DNA of 18,613 bases, taken from assembly GCA_964491425.1 (NCBI GenBank), contig CAZBFR010000012.1:1-18613 (forward strand). The letters are read 5' to 3'. The position numbers and the translations under genes are program-made. Positions 1 through 4,875 of the stretch are shown here, piece after piece (the first letter of the stretch is position 1; every line of letters starts with the position of its first letter). The stretch comes from CAYFMS01 sp964491425 (GTDB taxonomy: Bacteria > Patescibacteriota > Patescibacteriia > UBA9934). The notes beneath the pieces were generated by a model, which worked only from the letters and a program-made list of their open reading frames with translations, was not told the origin of the DNA and did no database searches.

Positions 1-94
1 CCCATTGCTTACTAAAGAGCACCCCGTACCAAACCGTTCCAATAACCATCGACACTACCGCGCAAATAACTACGGCCAAAAGGTTGATTTCCAT
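1..94 (-). CDS. DUF1761-like membrane protein, N-terminal fragment
   Basis: Reading the minus strand from the ATG at 94 gives 31 residues with no stop before the window edge, beginning MEINLLAVVICAVVSMVIGT and continuing through a W-Y-G-V-L-F segment to K-Q-W. A hydrophobic first helix that starts 'INxLAV', followed by 'WY..LF...W', is the N-terminal pattern I know from DUF1761, a family of small four-helix membrane proteins of unknown function. Only this fragment is visible, so the family call rests on pattern memory. There is no Shine-Dalgarno site. An extended -10-like sequence (TGG-TACGCT on the minus strand, 110-102) ends 7 nt before the ATG, so the mRNA may be leaderless. The gene diverges from the plus-strand array and shares its short upstream region. 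Confidence 0.6.
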   Translation of the reverse strand, partial: MEINLLAVVICAVVSMVIGTVWYGVLFSKQW

Positions 95-111
95 ATAAAT
101 TAGCGTACCAT
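84..111 (+). promoter_or_regulatory. Possible promoter of the small-gene array, overlapping the divergent DUF1761 promoter
   Basis: TTGATT (84-89) and TACCAT (106-111) are 16 nt apart, and the transcript would start just at the Shine-Dalgarno site at 118-123. The same bases carry the minus-strand extended -10 (102-110), so the two divergent genes would compete for one short control region. Neither hexamer is close to consensus; this is a weak call. Confidence 0.3.
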
Positions 112-129
112 GCGGGCAGGAGGATTTCC

Positions 130-834
130 ATGACCACAGAGCCCTTTGTTTTGGAAGTTGAAACGGGGGATGAATCGTCCCTCCGCTACAGGTACAGCGT
201 CACGATCACCCCTGAAGACGAGAGGTTCCGGATCGTAAACGGATTCGTCCTCAAGACCTTGGAAGATGGTACGCCATACTGGTTGGACAACAAGCGGAGG
301 GGGCCTGTTGTGGAGCTCCTCGCAGCGCTCGACAAGAGCGAGGTCGACGCCCACCCGAGTGGAGAACCGTTCGCAAACGTCTCCTTCCTGACGGGAATGC
401 CTGGAACCACTACCGAGCGAAACCCGAATCCGCCGGACGAAGAAGTTGGGTTCATGTTCCCAGAGGAGTGGATCGAAAAGATCCGGGAATTCGCAAAGAC
501 CCTGCGCGATCCGGATCTGCCGTTTGAGACAACGCGAGGAGAAGGTGACAGTGCGGTCAAAGTCACCCGCTTCAAGAAGCAGTTCGACGGCTTCAGCTAT
601 ACCTGCATCGACTTCGACCTCGTGCGAAACGAGGTCCTGATCGATATCGGCATGATGCGCCTACGCGGATCCTTCGCCGACGTAATCGCAAGACTCAAGA
701 GCGAGTCCTTCGCGGACGAAGCGGGGGATCGTCGCCACTACAAGTTCAAGCTTCGGGACGGCCGAGAGCACTACGTCCCGATCCCGAACGCCTGGATCCC
801 CCACATCCGCCGTCTCTTCTCGACTACCTGGTAG
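130..834 (+). CDS. Array protein A: two-copy member of an unrecognised paralogous family
   Basis: I do not recognise this 234-residue protein. It has no signal peptide, membrane helix or familiar catalytic motif, and looks soluble and acidic. It appears to be an internal duplication. Residues ~6-128 run from a beta-rich stretch (LEVETGDESSLRYRYSVTI) to a C-terminal helix F-P-E-E-W-I-E-K-I-R-E-F (110-121). Residues ~143-234 repeat the plan in shorter form and end in I-P-N-A-W-I-P-H-I-R-R-L-F (218-230). The same Trp-centred motif ends the neighbouring proteins B, C, D and F, so A is the two-domain member of that set. The start is the ATG 6 nt after AGGAGG at 118-123. A GC-rich terminator hairpin follows the stop. 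Function unknown; a lineage-specific expansion is the plain reading. Confidence 0.75.
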   Translation: MTTEPFVLEVETGDESSLRYRYSVTITPEDERFRIVNGFVLKTLEDGTPYWLDNKRRGPVVELLAALDKSEVDAHPSGEPFANVSFLTGMPGTTTERNPNPPDEEVGFMFPEEWIEKIREFAKTLRDPDLPFETTRGEGDSAVKVTRFKKQFDGFSYTCIDFDLVRNEVLIDIGMMRLRGSFADVIARLKSESFADEAGDRRHYKFKLRDGREHYVPIPNAWIPHIRRLFSTTW

Positions 835-845
835 GGAGTTCGGCC

Positions 846-914
846 ACTGCCCCGCGGCTCCTCGAGCTTGCGGGGCGCCGTTTTTTATGACACCGTGAGT
901 GTAGGAGGTTTTCC
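846..914 (+). repeat. 69-bp intergenic repeat, copy 1 (terminator plus ribosome binding site)
   Basis: This segment, from just after gene A to the start codon of B, matches 2581-2649 at 63 of 69 positions with no gaps by my hand alignment. It contains the hairpin, the T6 tract, the ATGACACCGT spacer and AGGAGG. Three of the six differences are the last three bases before the ATG. Confidence 0.85.
849..886 (+). terminator. Intrinsic terminator-like hairpin after gene A
   Basis: GCCCCGC (849-855) pairs with GCGGGGC (870-876). An inner GGCTC/GAGCT stem around a CTC loop extends it, and T6 follows at 881-886. It sits only 29 nt before the next start codon, so it either ends transcription of A or attenuates B. 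A near-identical copy follows gene E. Confidence 0.75.
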
Positions 915-1301
915 ATGTCCAGTTCGCTCCGCCTTAAGTTTGAGCTCGGGTCGAAATTCGCGCCCGCCTACGTACTGACCGAAGTCGAAATCTACGGCAA
1001 TACCCGTCTCGCGAAGGTTCGAAGCACTGAGCGAGACACCGAGGGCAACGAGACGAGTGCACACTTCTCCGGGCCCGCTTCCGTGCTCGTGGAGGCCCTG
1101 AGCGACACCAACCACGGTTTCAACACGGACGTGCGCAACGCGTTCGTCCTACTCCCAACTGGCCAGGGCGACGAAACTAAGGGCTTCCTCATCCCGACCA
1201 AGTGGGTACAGATCATCCTGATCTACTGCGAGTCCACGGAGTCGCTCGCTCGCGACGCCGGTCTCGATCTAGCCCTCCAGGATCTACAGAACGACCCGTG
1301 A
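915..1301 (+). CDS. Array protein B: unrecognised paralogous family member
   Basis: 128 residues, no recognised family, no signal peptide or membrane segment. The N-terminal half alternates hydrophobic and polar residues in the way of beta strands (LRLKFELG, YVLTEVEIYG). A short helical stretch (ASVLVEALSD, 55-64) follows, then the array motif F-L-I-P-T-K-W-V-Q-I-I at 91-101. After the motif B has a longer tail of about 25 residues with an acidic amphipathic look, unlike C and D, which stop soon after it. The start is the ATG 6 nt after AGGAGG at 903-908. The leader of B is the 69-bp repeat also found before F, so at least the control region of B and F was duplicated. Confidence 0.7.
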   Translation: MSSSLRLKFELGSKFAPAYVLTEVEIYGNTRLAKVRSTERDTEGNETSAHFSGPASVLVEALSDTNHGFNTDVRNAFVLLPTGQGDETKGFLIPTKWVQIILIYCESTESLARDAGLDLALQDLQNDP

Positions 1302-1349
1302 ACACACTCTCACTGCTAAAATCTGATACTTTCCTAAAAGGAGGTGCGC

Positions 1350-1718
1350 ATGAACGAAGCTGTCCACGTCTTGAGTGGCAAGTGGATCGAGGACGAGGTG
1401 ATGCGTACTGCGCGCCTCGAGATCAACGTCGTGAGTGGCGAAGCCGCTATCCAGACCTTGGAGGCGGATACGCGCGACAATCCCCGAAAACCCGAAGAGA
1501 AGCTCAGGTGGCGTGGAACGGTCGAACTGCTCCTCGAGTCGTTCAACGACAATCCACCACCTGAATTCGAGGATTCGGATGAATATCGAACGTTCTATCT
1601 GTCCCCGCAAGAATCGCGCGAAACGAGCGAACGCGTCGCGTTCGTCATTCCTCGGGCCTGGATCGACGAAGTTCGTCGCCTGACTCTCACCCTTCGCGCT
1701 GCCAACCCTTCGAGGTAG
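1350..1718 (+). CDS. Array protein C: unrecognised paralogous family member
   Basis: 122 residues from the ATG at 1350, 5 nt after AAGGAGG (1338-1344). An in-frame GTG at 1344 lies inside the ribosome binding site and is not a likely start. The family plan is clear: N-terminal strands (VMRTARLEINVVSG), a middle helix (GTVELLLESF, 56-65), an acidic linker, and the C-terminal motif V-I-P-R-A-W-I-D-E-V-R-R-L-T-L-T-L-R (99-116). This resembles the A motif W-I-E-K-I-R-E-F-A-K-T-L-R most closely. No terminator separates it from B or D, so B-C-D could be one transcript. The leader TACTTT plus GGAGGTG-N-GC-ATG layout is shared with gene E. Function unknown. Confidence 0.75.
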   Translation: MNEAVHVLSGKWIEDEVMRTARLEINVVSGEAAIQTLEADTRDNPRKPEEKLRWRGTVELLLESFNDNPPPEFEDSDEYRTFYLSPQESRETSERVAFVIPRAWIDEVRRLTLTLRAANPSR

Positions 1719-1740
1719 AGGGTTCCCTAGGAGGATCTTC

Positions 1741-2115
1741 ATGGACTGGACGAAATTTACTCGAGATGTCCCAATGTATTTCGAGCTCGAAAAGCTCGTT
1801 GCCACCGGGACAAGTCGACTCGGATACTACTTATGTATCGGGCCAAAGGAGAACGAATACTACTTCGAACAAACCGAAAGCTTCTTCATCGACAGCGAAT
1901 GGACCCGCACAATGCGTTATCCGATTGGCGGAACTACCCGACGATTCCTGAAGGCCGTAAGACACGCCTCCCGACCTGAGACGAAAGGCCTCCACAAAGG
2001 CACCGTCGAAATCGAGTTGGAAATAAACGAATACGACTCCAAACAGATGCGAATTCCAAGCGAGTGGGTTGCCGAAATCCACCGCCGCTTCCCGCCCCCT
2101 CGCCCCACCCGCTGA
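1741..2115 (+). CDS. Array protein D: unrecognised paralogous family member
   Basis: 124 residues, start ATG 6 nt after AGGAGG (1729-1734). It is richer in aromatic residues than its neighbours (Y-Y at 29-30 and 40-41, F-F at 48-49). A helix-like stretch (TTRRFLKAVRH, 65-75) precedes the family motif R-I-P-S-E-W-V-A-E-I-H-R-R-F (104-117), and the protein then ends in a Pro/Arg tail. The 17 bases encoding I-P-S-E-W-V (2053-2069) are identical to those in gene F (2950-2966), the clearest DNA-level trace of common descent inside the coding regions. The stop codon lies inside the loop of the downstream hairpin. No known domain recognised. Confidence 0.75.
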   Translation: MDWTKFTRDVPMYFELEKLVATGTSRLGYYLCIGPKENEYYFEQTESFFIDSEWTRTMRYPIGGTTRRFLKAVRHASRPETKGLHKGTVEIELEINEYDSKQMRIPSEWVAEIHRRFPPPRPTR

Positions 2116-2145
2116 ACAACAGTTGGTGGGGCTTCTCGCTTGATT
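2102..2145 (+). terminator. Hairpin overlapping the end of gene D, weak terminator
   Basis: GCCCCACC (2102-2109) pairs perfectly with GGTGGGGC (2125-2132), with an inner CTG/CAG stem. The TGA stop of D (2113-2115) sits in the upper part of the hairpin. The T tract is delayed (TTCTCGCTTGATTTTT), so termination may be partial. Confidence 0.5.
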
Positions 2146-2168
2146 TTTCCGCAAAACCCTGCTACTTT
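2140..2168 (+). promoter_or_regulatory. Possible promoter of gene E
   Basis: TTGATT (2140-2145) and TACTTT (2163-2168) are exactly 17 nt apart and just upstream of gene E. The predicted start falls inside the long Shine-Dalgarno stretch, which argues against full use. Weak call from spacing alone. Confidence 0.3.
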
Positions 2169-2185
2169 TTTAGGAGGAGGTGAGC

Positions 2186-2563
2186 ATGTCTCAACAATCG
2201 GTTTTGTGTCGTAGGTTTTCGTACAATGACGGGCGGTGTGAAGAGAGCTTCACCCTCACGTTCAACCATAGGCGCCGAACTGCGAAATTCACATCAACCG
2301 TCCAAACGAGGAGCGGACACTTCTCCACCACGACAATCGACTACACGTTCGAAGAGCTCGCACTCGCGTGTGCGAACGTAGTACACGCCTCGATCAAATC
2401 GAATGAACACTTCGCTCCGCTCCTCGACGGTACGAGTCGTCGCAAGCGCACGCGAGACCGAGACGCCGCGTCCGAGAAGTACCGGCACTTCCCGATCGAA
2501 ATCGTTGATGAGATCGAGACGAGGATTGGCCTCTACACCGTCGAATCCGAGAAGGCGGCGTGA
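2186..2563 (+). CDS. Array protein E: divergent, Trp-less family member
   Basis: 125 residues from the ATG at 2186, 5 nt after AGGAGGAGG (2172-2180); the upstream GTG at 2180 overlaps the ribosome binding site. The layout matches the array: beta-like N-terminus (ESFTLTFNHRRRTAKFTSTV), a helix (FEELALACANVVHASI, 55-70) and a C-terminal F-P-I-E-I-V-D-E-I (102-110) in the position of the W motif. The invariant Trp is replaced by Ile here, and a basic stretch (SRRKRTRDRD, 84-93) sits before it. This makes E the most divergent of the likely paralogues, and its membership is less certain than that of A-D and F. Function unknown. Confidence 0.65.
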   Translation: MSQQSVLCRRFSYNDGRCEESFTLTFNHRRRTAKFTSTVQTRSGHFSTTTIDYTFEELALACANVVHASIKSNEHFAPLLDGTSRRKRTRDRDAASEKYRHFPIEIVDEIETRIGLYTVESEKAA

Positions 2564-2580
2564 CCGACACTTCGTACATA

Positions 2581-2649
2581 ACTGCCCCGCAGCTCCTCGA
2601 GCTTGCGGGGCGCCGTTTTTTATGACACCGTAAGTGCAGGAGGTTTCTA
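2581..2649 (+). repeat. 69-bp intergenic repeat, copy 2 (terminator plus ribosome binding site)
   Basis: Second copy of the module at 846-914, between the E stop and the F start. The differing base inside the hairpin (A here, G in copy 1) keeps pairing in both copies (A-U here, G-U there), which suggests that the stem is maintained. Confidence 0.85.
2584..2621 (+). terminator. Intrinsic terminator-like hairpin after gene E
   Basis: GCCCCGC (2584-2590) pairs with GCGGGGC (2605-2611), with an inner AGCTC/GAGCT stem, followed by T6 at 2616-2621. It lies 28 nt before the F start codon. Confidence 0.75.
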
Positions 2650-3096
2650 ATGGAATCCGAGGAATTGATTCTTCACCTCGTACAGAGCGAGGGAGGACAC
2701 ACTTCACGCTATCGCCTCACGATCAACAAGACGACGGGCATGACCATGATCCGATCGTTCCGTGCAACCACCGAAGGAGGAAGAGGCTGGAAAACAAGGA
2801 TTGAGTGCGATCTCTCGGCACTCGTCTACGCCCTAAACAACCACAACGCCCTCTCGTTCATCAGCGATTTACGTTGGCTCAAGATTCCGACCACGGAAGG
2901 TCCTGAAGAGGACGGCAGGTCAACAGGCCTCGAAGGAACGCCCGTCGCCATTCCAAGCGAGTGGGTCGACAAGATTTGGGAGTTCATTGCTACTTTCCGC
3001 AACTCCCCAAACATCTACCGTAGCGACCTCACCTTGAGCCATCCCGAATTGCAGGATGTGCTTCAAAACGCGATTCGACGGCTCTGGTCAAAGTAG
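2650..3096 (+). CDS. Array protein F: unrecognised paralogous family member
   Basis: 148 residues, start ATG 6 nt after AGGAGG (2638-2643). The N-terminus (EELILHLVQ, then SRYRLTINKTTG) resembles the first domain of A. A helix (LSALVYALNNHN, 55-66) follows, and the family motif A-I-P-S-E-W-V-D-K-I-W-E-F-I-A-T-F-R is at 100-117, close to the A version. A tail of about 30 residues after the motif (LQDVLQNAIRRLWSK at the end) is extra compared with C and D, as in B. No signal peptide or membrane helix. The start region is the second copy of the 69-bp module, and a strong terminator follows. Confidence 0.75.
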   Translation: MESEELILHLVQSEGGHTSRYRLTINKTTGMTMIRSFRATTEGGRGWKTRIECDLSALVYALNNHNALSFISDLRWLKIPTTEGPEEDGRSTGLEGTPVAIPSEWVDKIWEFIATFRNSPNIYRSDLTLSHPELQDVLQNAIRRLWSK

Positions 3097-3112
3097 CTAC
3101 GTCGGCGCACCC

Positions 3113-3155
3113 CTGCCCCGCCCGCTCTTCGGAGTCGGCGGGGTGCAGTTTTTTT
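3113..3155 (+). terminator. Intrinsic terminator after gene F
   Basis: CTGCCCCGCC (3113-3122) pairs with GGCGGGGTGCAG (3137-3148) with one bulge, followed by T7 at 3149-3155. This is the most canonical terminator of the array. Confidence 0.85.
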
Positions 3156-3165
3156 CATCTATCCC

Positions 3166-3194
3166 TTGCCAAAAACCCGGTAAAATGTTAAAAA
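3166..3194 (+). promoter_or_regulatory. Possible promoter of gene G
   Basis: TTGCCA (3166-3171) and TAAAAA (3189-3194) are 17 nt apart, just after the F terminator. A start near 3201 would place the ribosome-binding-site hairpin (3198-3218) at or near the 5' end of the mRNA, in which case the hairpin's first bases might be lost. Confidence 0.4.
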
Positions 3195-3197
3195 TCC

Positions 3198-3218
3198 TTG
3201 TCGCTTAGGAGGCGACAA
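3198..3218 (+). promoter_or_regulatory. Hairpin enclosing the ribosome binding site of gene G
   Basis: TTGTCGC (3198-3204) and GCGACAA (3212-3218) form a perfect 7-bp stem whose loop is TTAGGAG. The AGGAGG site (3207-3212) is therefore in the loop plus the closing pair. This would limit ribosome access and is a plausible translational switch; no other gene in the array has it. Confidence 0.55.
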
Positions 3219-3221
3219 ATC

Positions 3222-3911
3222 ATGCATGAGCTCCTTTACTACACCCTACTTCGATTCGACGATCTCGAAATTGCGATCGCCGCGAACAACACTATCCGCG
3301 TCCGAGCCTCCCGTGGTCCCGGGGGCACAAACCTACTCGAGTGGACAGACAGTCTCCGCGAGTTCGTAGGTTCGCTCGGCGAAGCTACGCGCCTTCCCGA
3401 AGTTGGACGCTACTCGGTCCCCCTCTCGTGCAACGCCAAGTGGATTGAGGATGCGGGACCGTTCCCCGATGAACACCGATGGAGGAGCATCCCGTACGGA
3501 GTCAACCTCTACCCGAATGACGACCAGTTCGTCGACATACTCAAGCACTTCGGTGATCTACCCACACCCTTCATCGGCTTCGGAACCGAGGGGCGTATCG
3601 GTGCAGTCCTTGTCACGGCCTGCCGGAAATTCAACCTTGTCTCCCTCACCGGGCGCCAAGAAGTGAACTCTCGTATCTTTCGCGATGACTGGATCGGCGA
3701 TCACCAAACAGTCTTCGAAGCGATCGAGAGCGCAAGGGAAGAGTCGCGAGAAGGAACGTGGGTCATCACCCTTCCCAATGGACGCACTTCGGTCAAGAAC
3801 ACGGTCGGACCACTACTCCCACCCACGGAATCGATCAACTCGGTCAACTTCCGTTTTACATACAAGGATCTTGGCTCCCTCAAGAAGGAGATCTCCGATC
3901 GCATCGACTGA
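3222..3911 (+). CDS. Array protein G: unrecognised protein, relation to A-F unclear
   Basis: 229 residues from the ATG at 3222, 9 nt after AGGAGG; an upstream TTG in the same frame would lie inside the hairpin and is unlikely. It has no recognised domain, signal peptide or membrane helix. It starts with beta-like segments (LLYYTLLRFDDLEIAIA). It lacks the I-P-x-x-W-I motif, although N-A-K-W-I-E-D (71-77) and R-D-D-W-I-G-D (154-160) are Trp-Ile sites that could be remnants. Its length is close to that of the two-domain protein A, so it may be a strongly diverged two-copy member, or an unrelated gene in the same neighbourhood. A GC-rich hairpin with the array-type stem follows it. Confidence 0.65.
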   Translation: MHELLYYTLLRFDDLEIAIAANNTIRVRASRGPGGTNLLEWTDSLREFVGSLGEATRLPEVGRYSVPLSCNAKWIEDAGPFPDEHRWRSIPYGVNLYPNDDQFVDILKHFGDLPTPFIGFGTEGRIGAVLVTACRKFNLVSLTGRQEVNSRIFRDDWIGDHQTVFEAIESAREESREGTWVITLPNGRTSVKNTVGPLLPPTESINSVNFRFTYKDLGSLKKEISDRID

Positions 3912-3940
3912 TCCGATGTCGTCTACTCCTCGTTCCCACT

Positions 3941-3980
3941 GCCCCGCCGCTCACTCGAGTCGGCGGGGCGCTCTGCTTTA
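3941..3980 (+). terminator. Hairpin after gene G, poor T tract
   Basis: GCCCCGCCG (3941-3949) pairs with CGGCGGGGC (3961-3969), with ACTCGAGT in the loop. The following bases (GCTCTGCTTTAAAG) are only mildly T-rich, so termination is uncertain. The stem sequence is of the same type as in the other array hairpins. Confidence 0.5.
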
Positions 3981-3995
3981 AAGCCCGCCCGGCGA

Positions 3996-4024
3996 TTGAC
4001 CAAATTCCGAAAAAGCGCTATTCT
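3996..4024 (+). promoter_or_regulatory. sigma70-type promoter of the tRNA pair
   Basis: TTGACC (3996-4001) and TATTCT (4019-4024) are 17 nt apart. Initiation near 4031 would give a 5' leader of about 6 nt before the tRNA-Leu. Confidence 0.7.
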
Positions 4025-4036
4025 AGCCCCACAAAT

Positions 4037-4122
4037 GCCGTGGTGGCGGAATGGTATACGCGACGGACTCAAAATCCGTTTCCCTAACGGGATTGAGGGT
4101 TCGAGTCCCTCCCACGGTACCA
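4037..4122 (+). tRNA. tRNA-Leu (anticodon CAA)
   Basis: A class II tRNA cloverleaf: acceptor GCCGTGG/CCACGGT, D-loop with GG, anticodon stem ACGGA/TCCGT around CTCAAAA (anticodon CAA, reads UUG), a long variable arm with a CCC/GGG stem, T arm GAGGG-TTCGAGT-CCCTC, discriminator A and an encoded CCA. The first acceptor pair reads as G1-U72, which is unusual. The gene is followed after one base by the next tRNA, so the two are processed from one transcript. Confidence 0.93.
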
Positions 4123-4123
4123 C

Positions 4124-4200
4124 GGCTGGGTAGCTCAGTCGGTTAGAGCGAGGGACTCATAAGCCCTAGGTCGTGGGTTCGATTCCCACCCCAGCCACCA
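4124..4200 (+). tRNA. tRNA with anticodon CAU (elongator Met, or lysidine-modified Ile2)
   Basis: A 77-nt cloverleaf with acceptor GGCTGGG/CCCAGCC, D arm TAGCTCAGTCGGTTAGAGC, anticodon loop CTCATAA, T arm GTGGG-TTCGATT-CCCAC, and A73 with encoded CCA. The paired position 1-72 excludes a standard initiator. Both elongator tRNA-Met and CAU-tRNA-Ile resemble it, and I cannot separate them by eye. Position 31-39 reads as an A-G mismatch at the base of the anticodon loop. Confidence 0.9.
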
Positions 4201-4232
4201 AAAAGTCGTCCTTTTACAGGGCGATTTTTTGT
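4201..4232 (+). terminator. Intrinsic terminator of the tRNA operon
   Basis: TCGTCC (4207-4212) pairs with GGGCGA (4220-4225) across a 7-nt loop, with A5 before and T6 after. The flanking A/T runs extend the stem. Confidence 0.85.
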
Positions 4233-4275
4233 TTGCTTTTTTTGCTTATTTTAGCCATTTTTAATCATTTTGCCC

Positions 4276-4304
4276 TTGACATTTTCCTCAAAATGTGGTA
4301 TATT
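4276..4304 (+). promoter_or_regulatory. Near-consensus sigma70 promoter of the large RNA
   Basis: A perfect TTGACA (4276-4281) and TATATT (4299-4304) are 17 nt apart. It is the strongest promoter-like sequence in the window. It lies immediately downstream of the tRNA terminator and points into a region without a credible ORF. The predicted start is near 4311. Confidence 0.85.
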
Positions 4305-4457
4305 GAGTCTTCGTTGGGACAGCGCATTAACGCCCTGTGTACTAACGAAATTCGGAAGCGTCGGAGGTACGATGTACCAGAAGCCGTTTCGTATATAGAG
4401 CGCGGCCAGGGTGGAGTAATCCGTCCCGGTCGCGCCGAAAGCCCTAACGGGGCAACC

Positions 4458-4488
4458 ACCATGTCAGGTCATGGTCAAAAACTACCTG
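4458..4488 (+). other. H-type pseudoknot inside the large RNA
   Basis: ACCATG (4458-4463) pairs with CATGGT (4470-4475). Its loop bases CAGGT (4465-4469) are complementary to ACCTG (4484-4488). A 1-nt first loop and an 8-nt A-rich second loop fit classical H-type geometry. A competing GTCAG/CTGAC pairing (4463-4467/4490-4494) also exists. Confidence 0.6.
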
Positions 4489-4875
4489 CGCTGACGGGAT
4501 AGCGATTTCTGAGAGAGTGTGCGACCCGTCATCCGCATTCTCAACCCTCGCCAGGCTAGGCGCCGTATGTAGGGCATCGGTAATGCCCCGCGCGGATGAT
4601 TCGCGTCCAATAACACGAGGTCGGTAATCATCACCGCCTTAAGACCAGCGTCGGGTAATGACGCAATAAAGGAGGTTCCCCGTTGCACGACGGGGTCCCA
4701 TGCAGGATTACATCCGCTCTCTCGCGACGTGAATCCGGTCGCGCGGAGAGGTACATAAACAGATTCCGGGGGAGAAGCACCTCGTCAGCCTCGACAGCAA
4801 ACGCTACTTACCGATTTCGCCTGAAATCGGTTCGTCCAGAACGCCCGAATATTTCGGGCATTGTGAACGACAAAT

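Noticed and set aside
1284..1805. 173-codon minus-strand ORF opposite genes C and D
   Set aside because: Antisense shadow of genes with clear plus-strand AGGAGG sites and family motifs; it has no ribosome binding site and no recognisable domain.
130..3911. CRISPR-like or regularly spaced repeat array
   Set aside because: The similar intergenic segments are only two close copies plus looser hairpins, spaced by whole genes; no short direct repeats with unique spacers.
4173..4502. 109-codon plus-strand ORF spanning the tRNA end and the 5' part of the structured RNA
   Set aside because: It begins inside the tRNA, passes a terminator and a promoter, and has no ribosome binding site or recognisable protein sequence.
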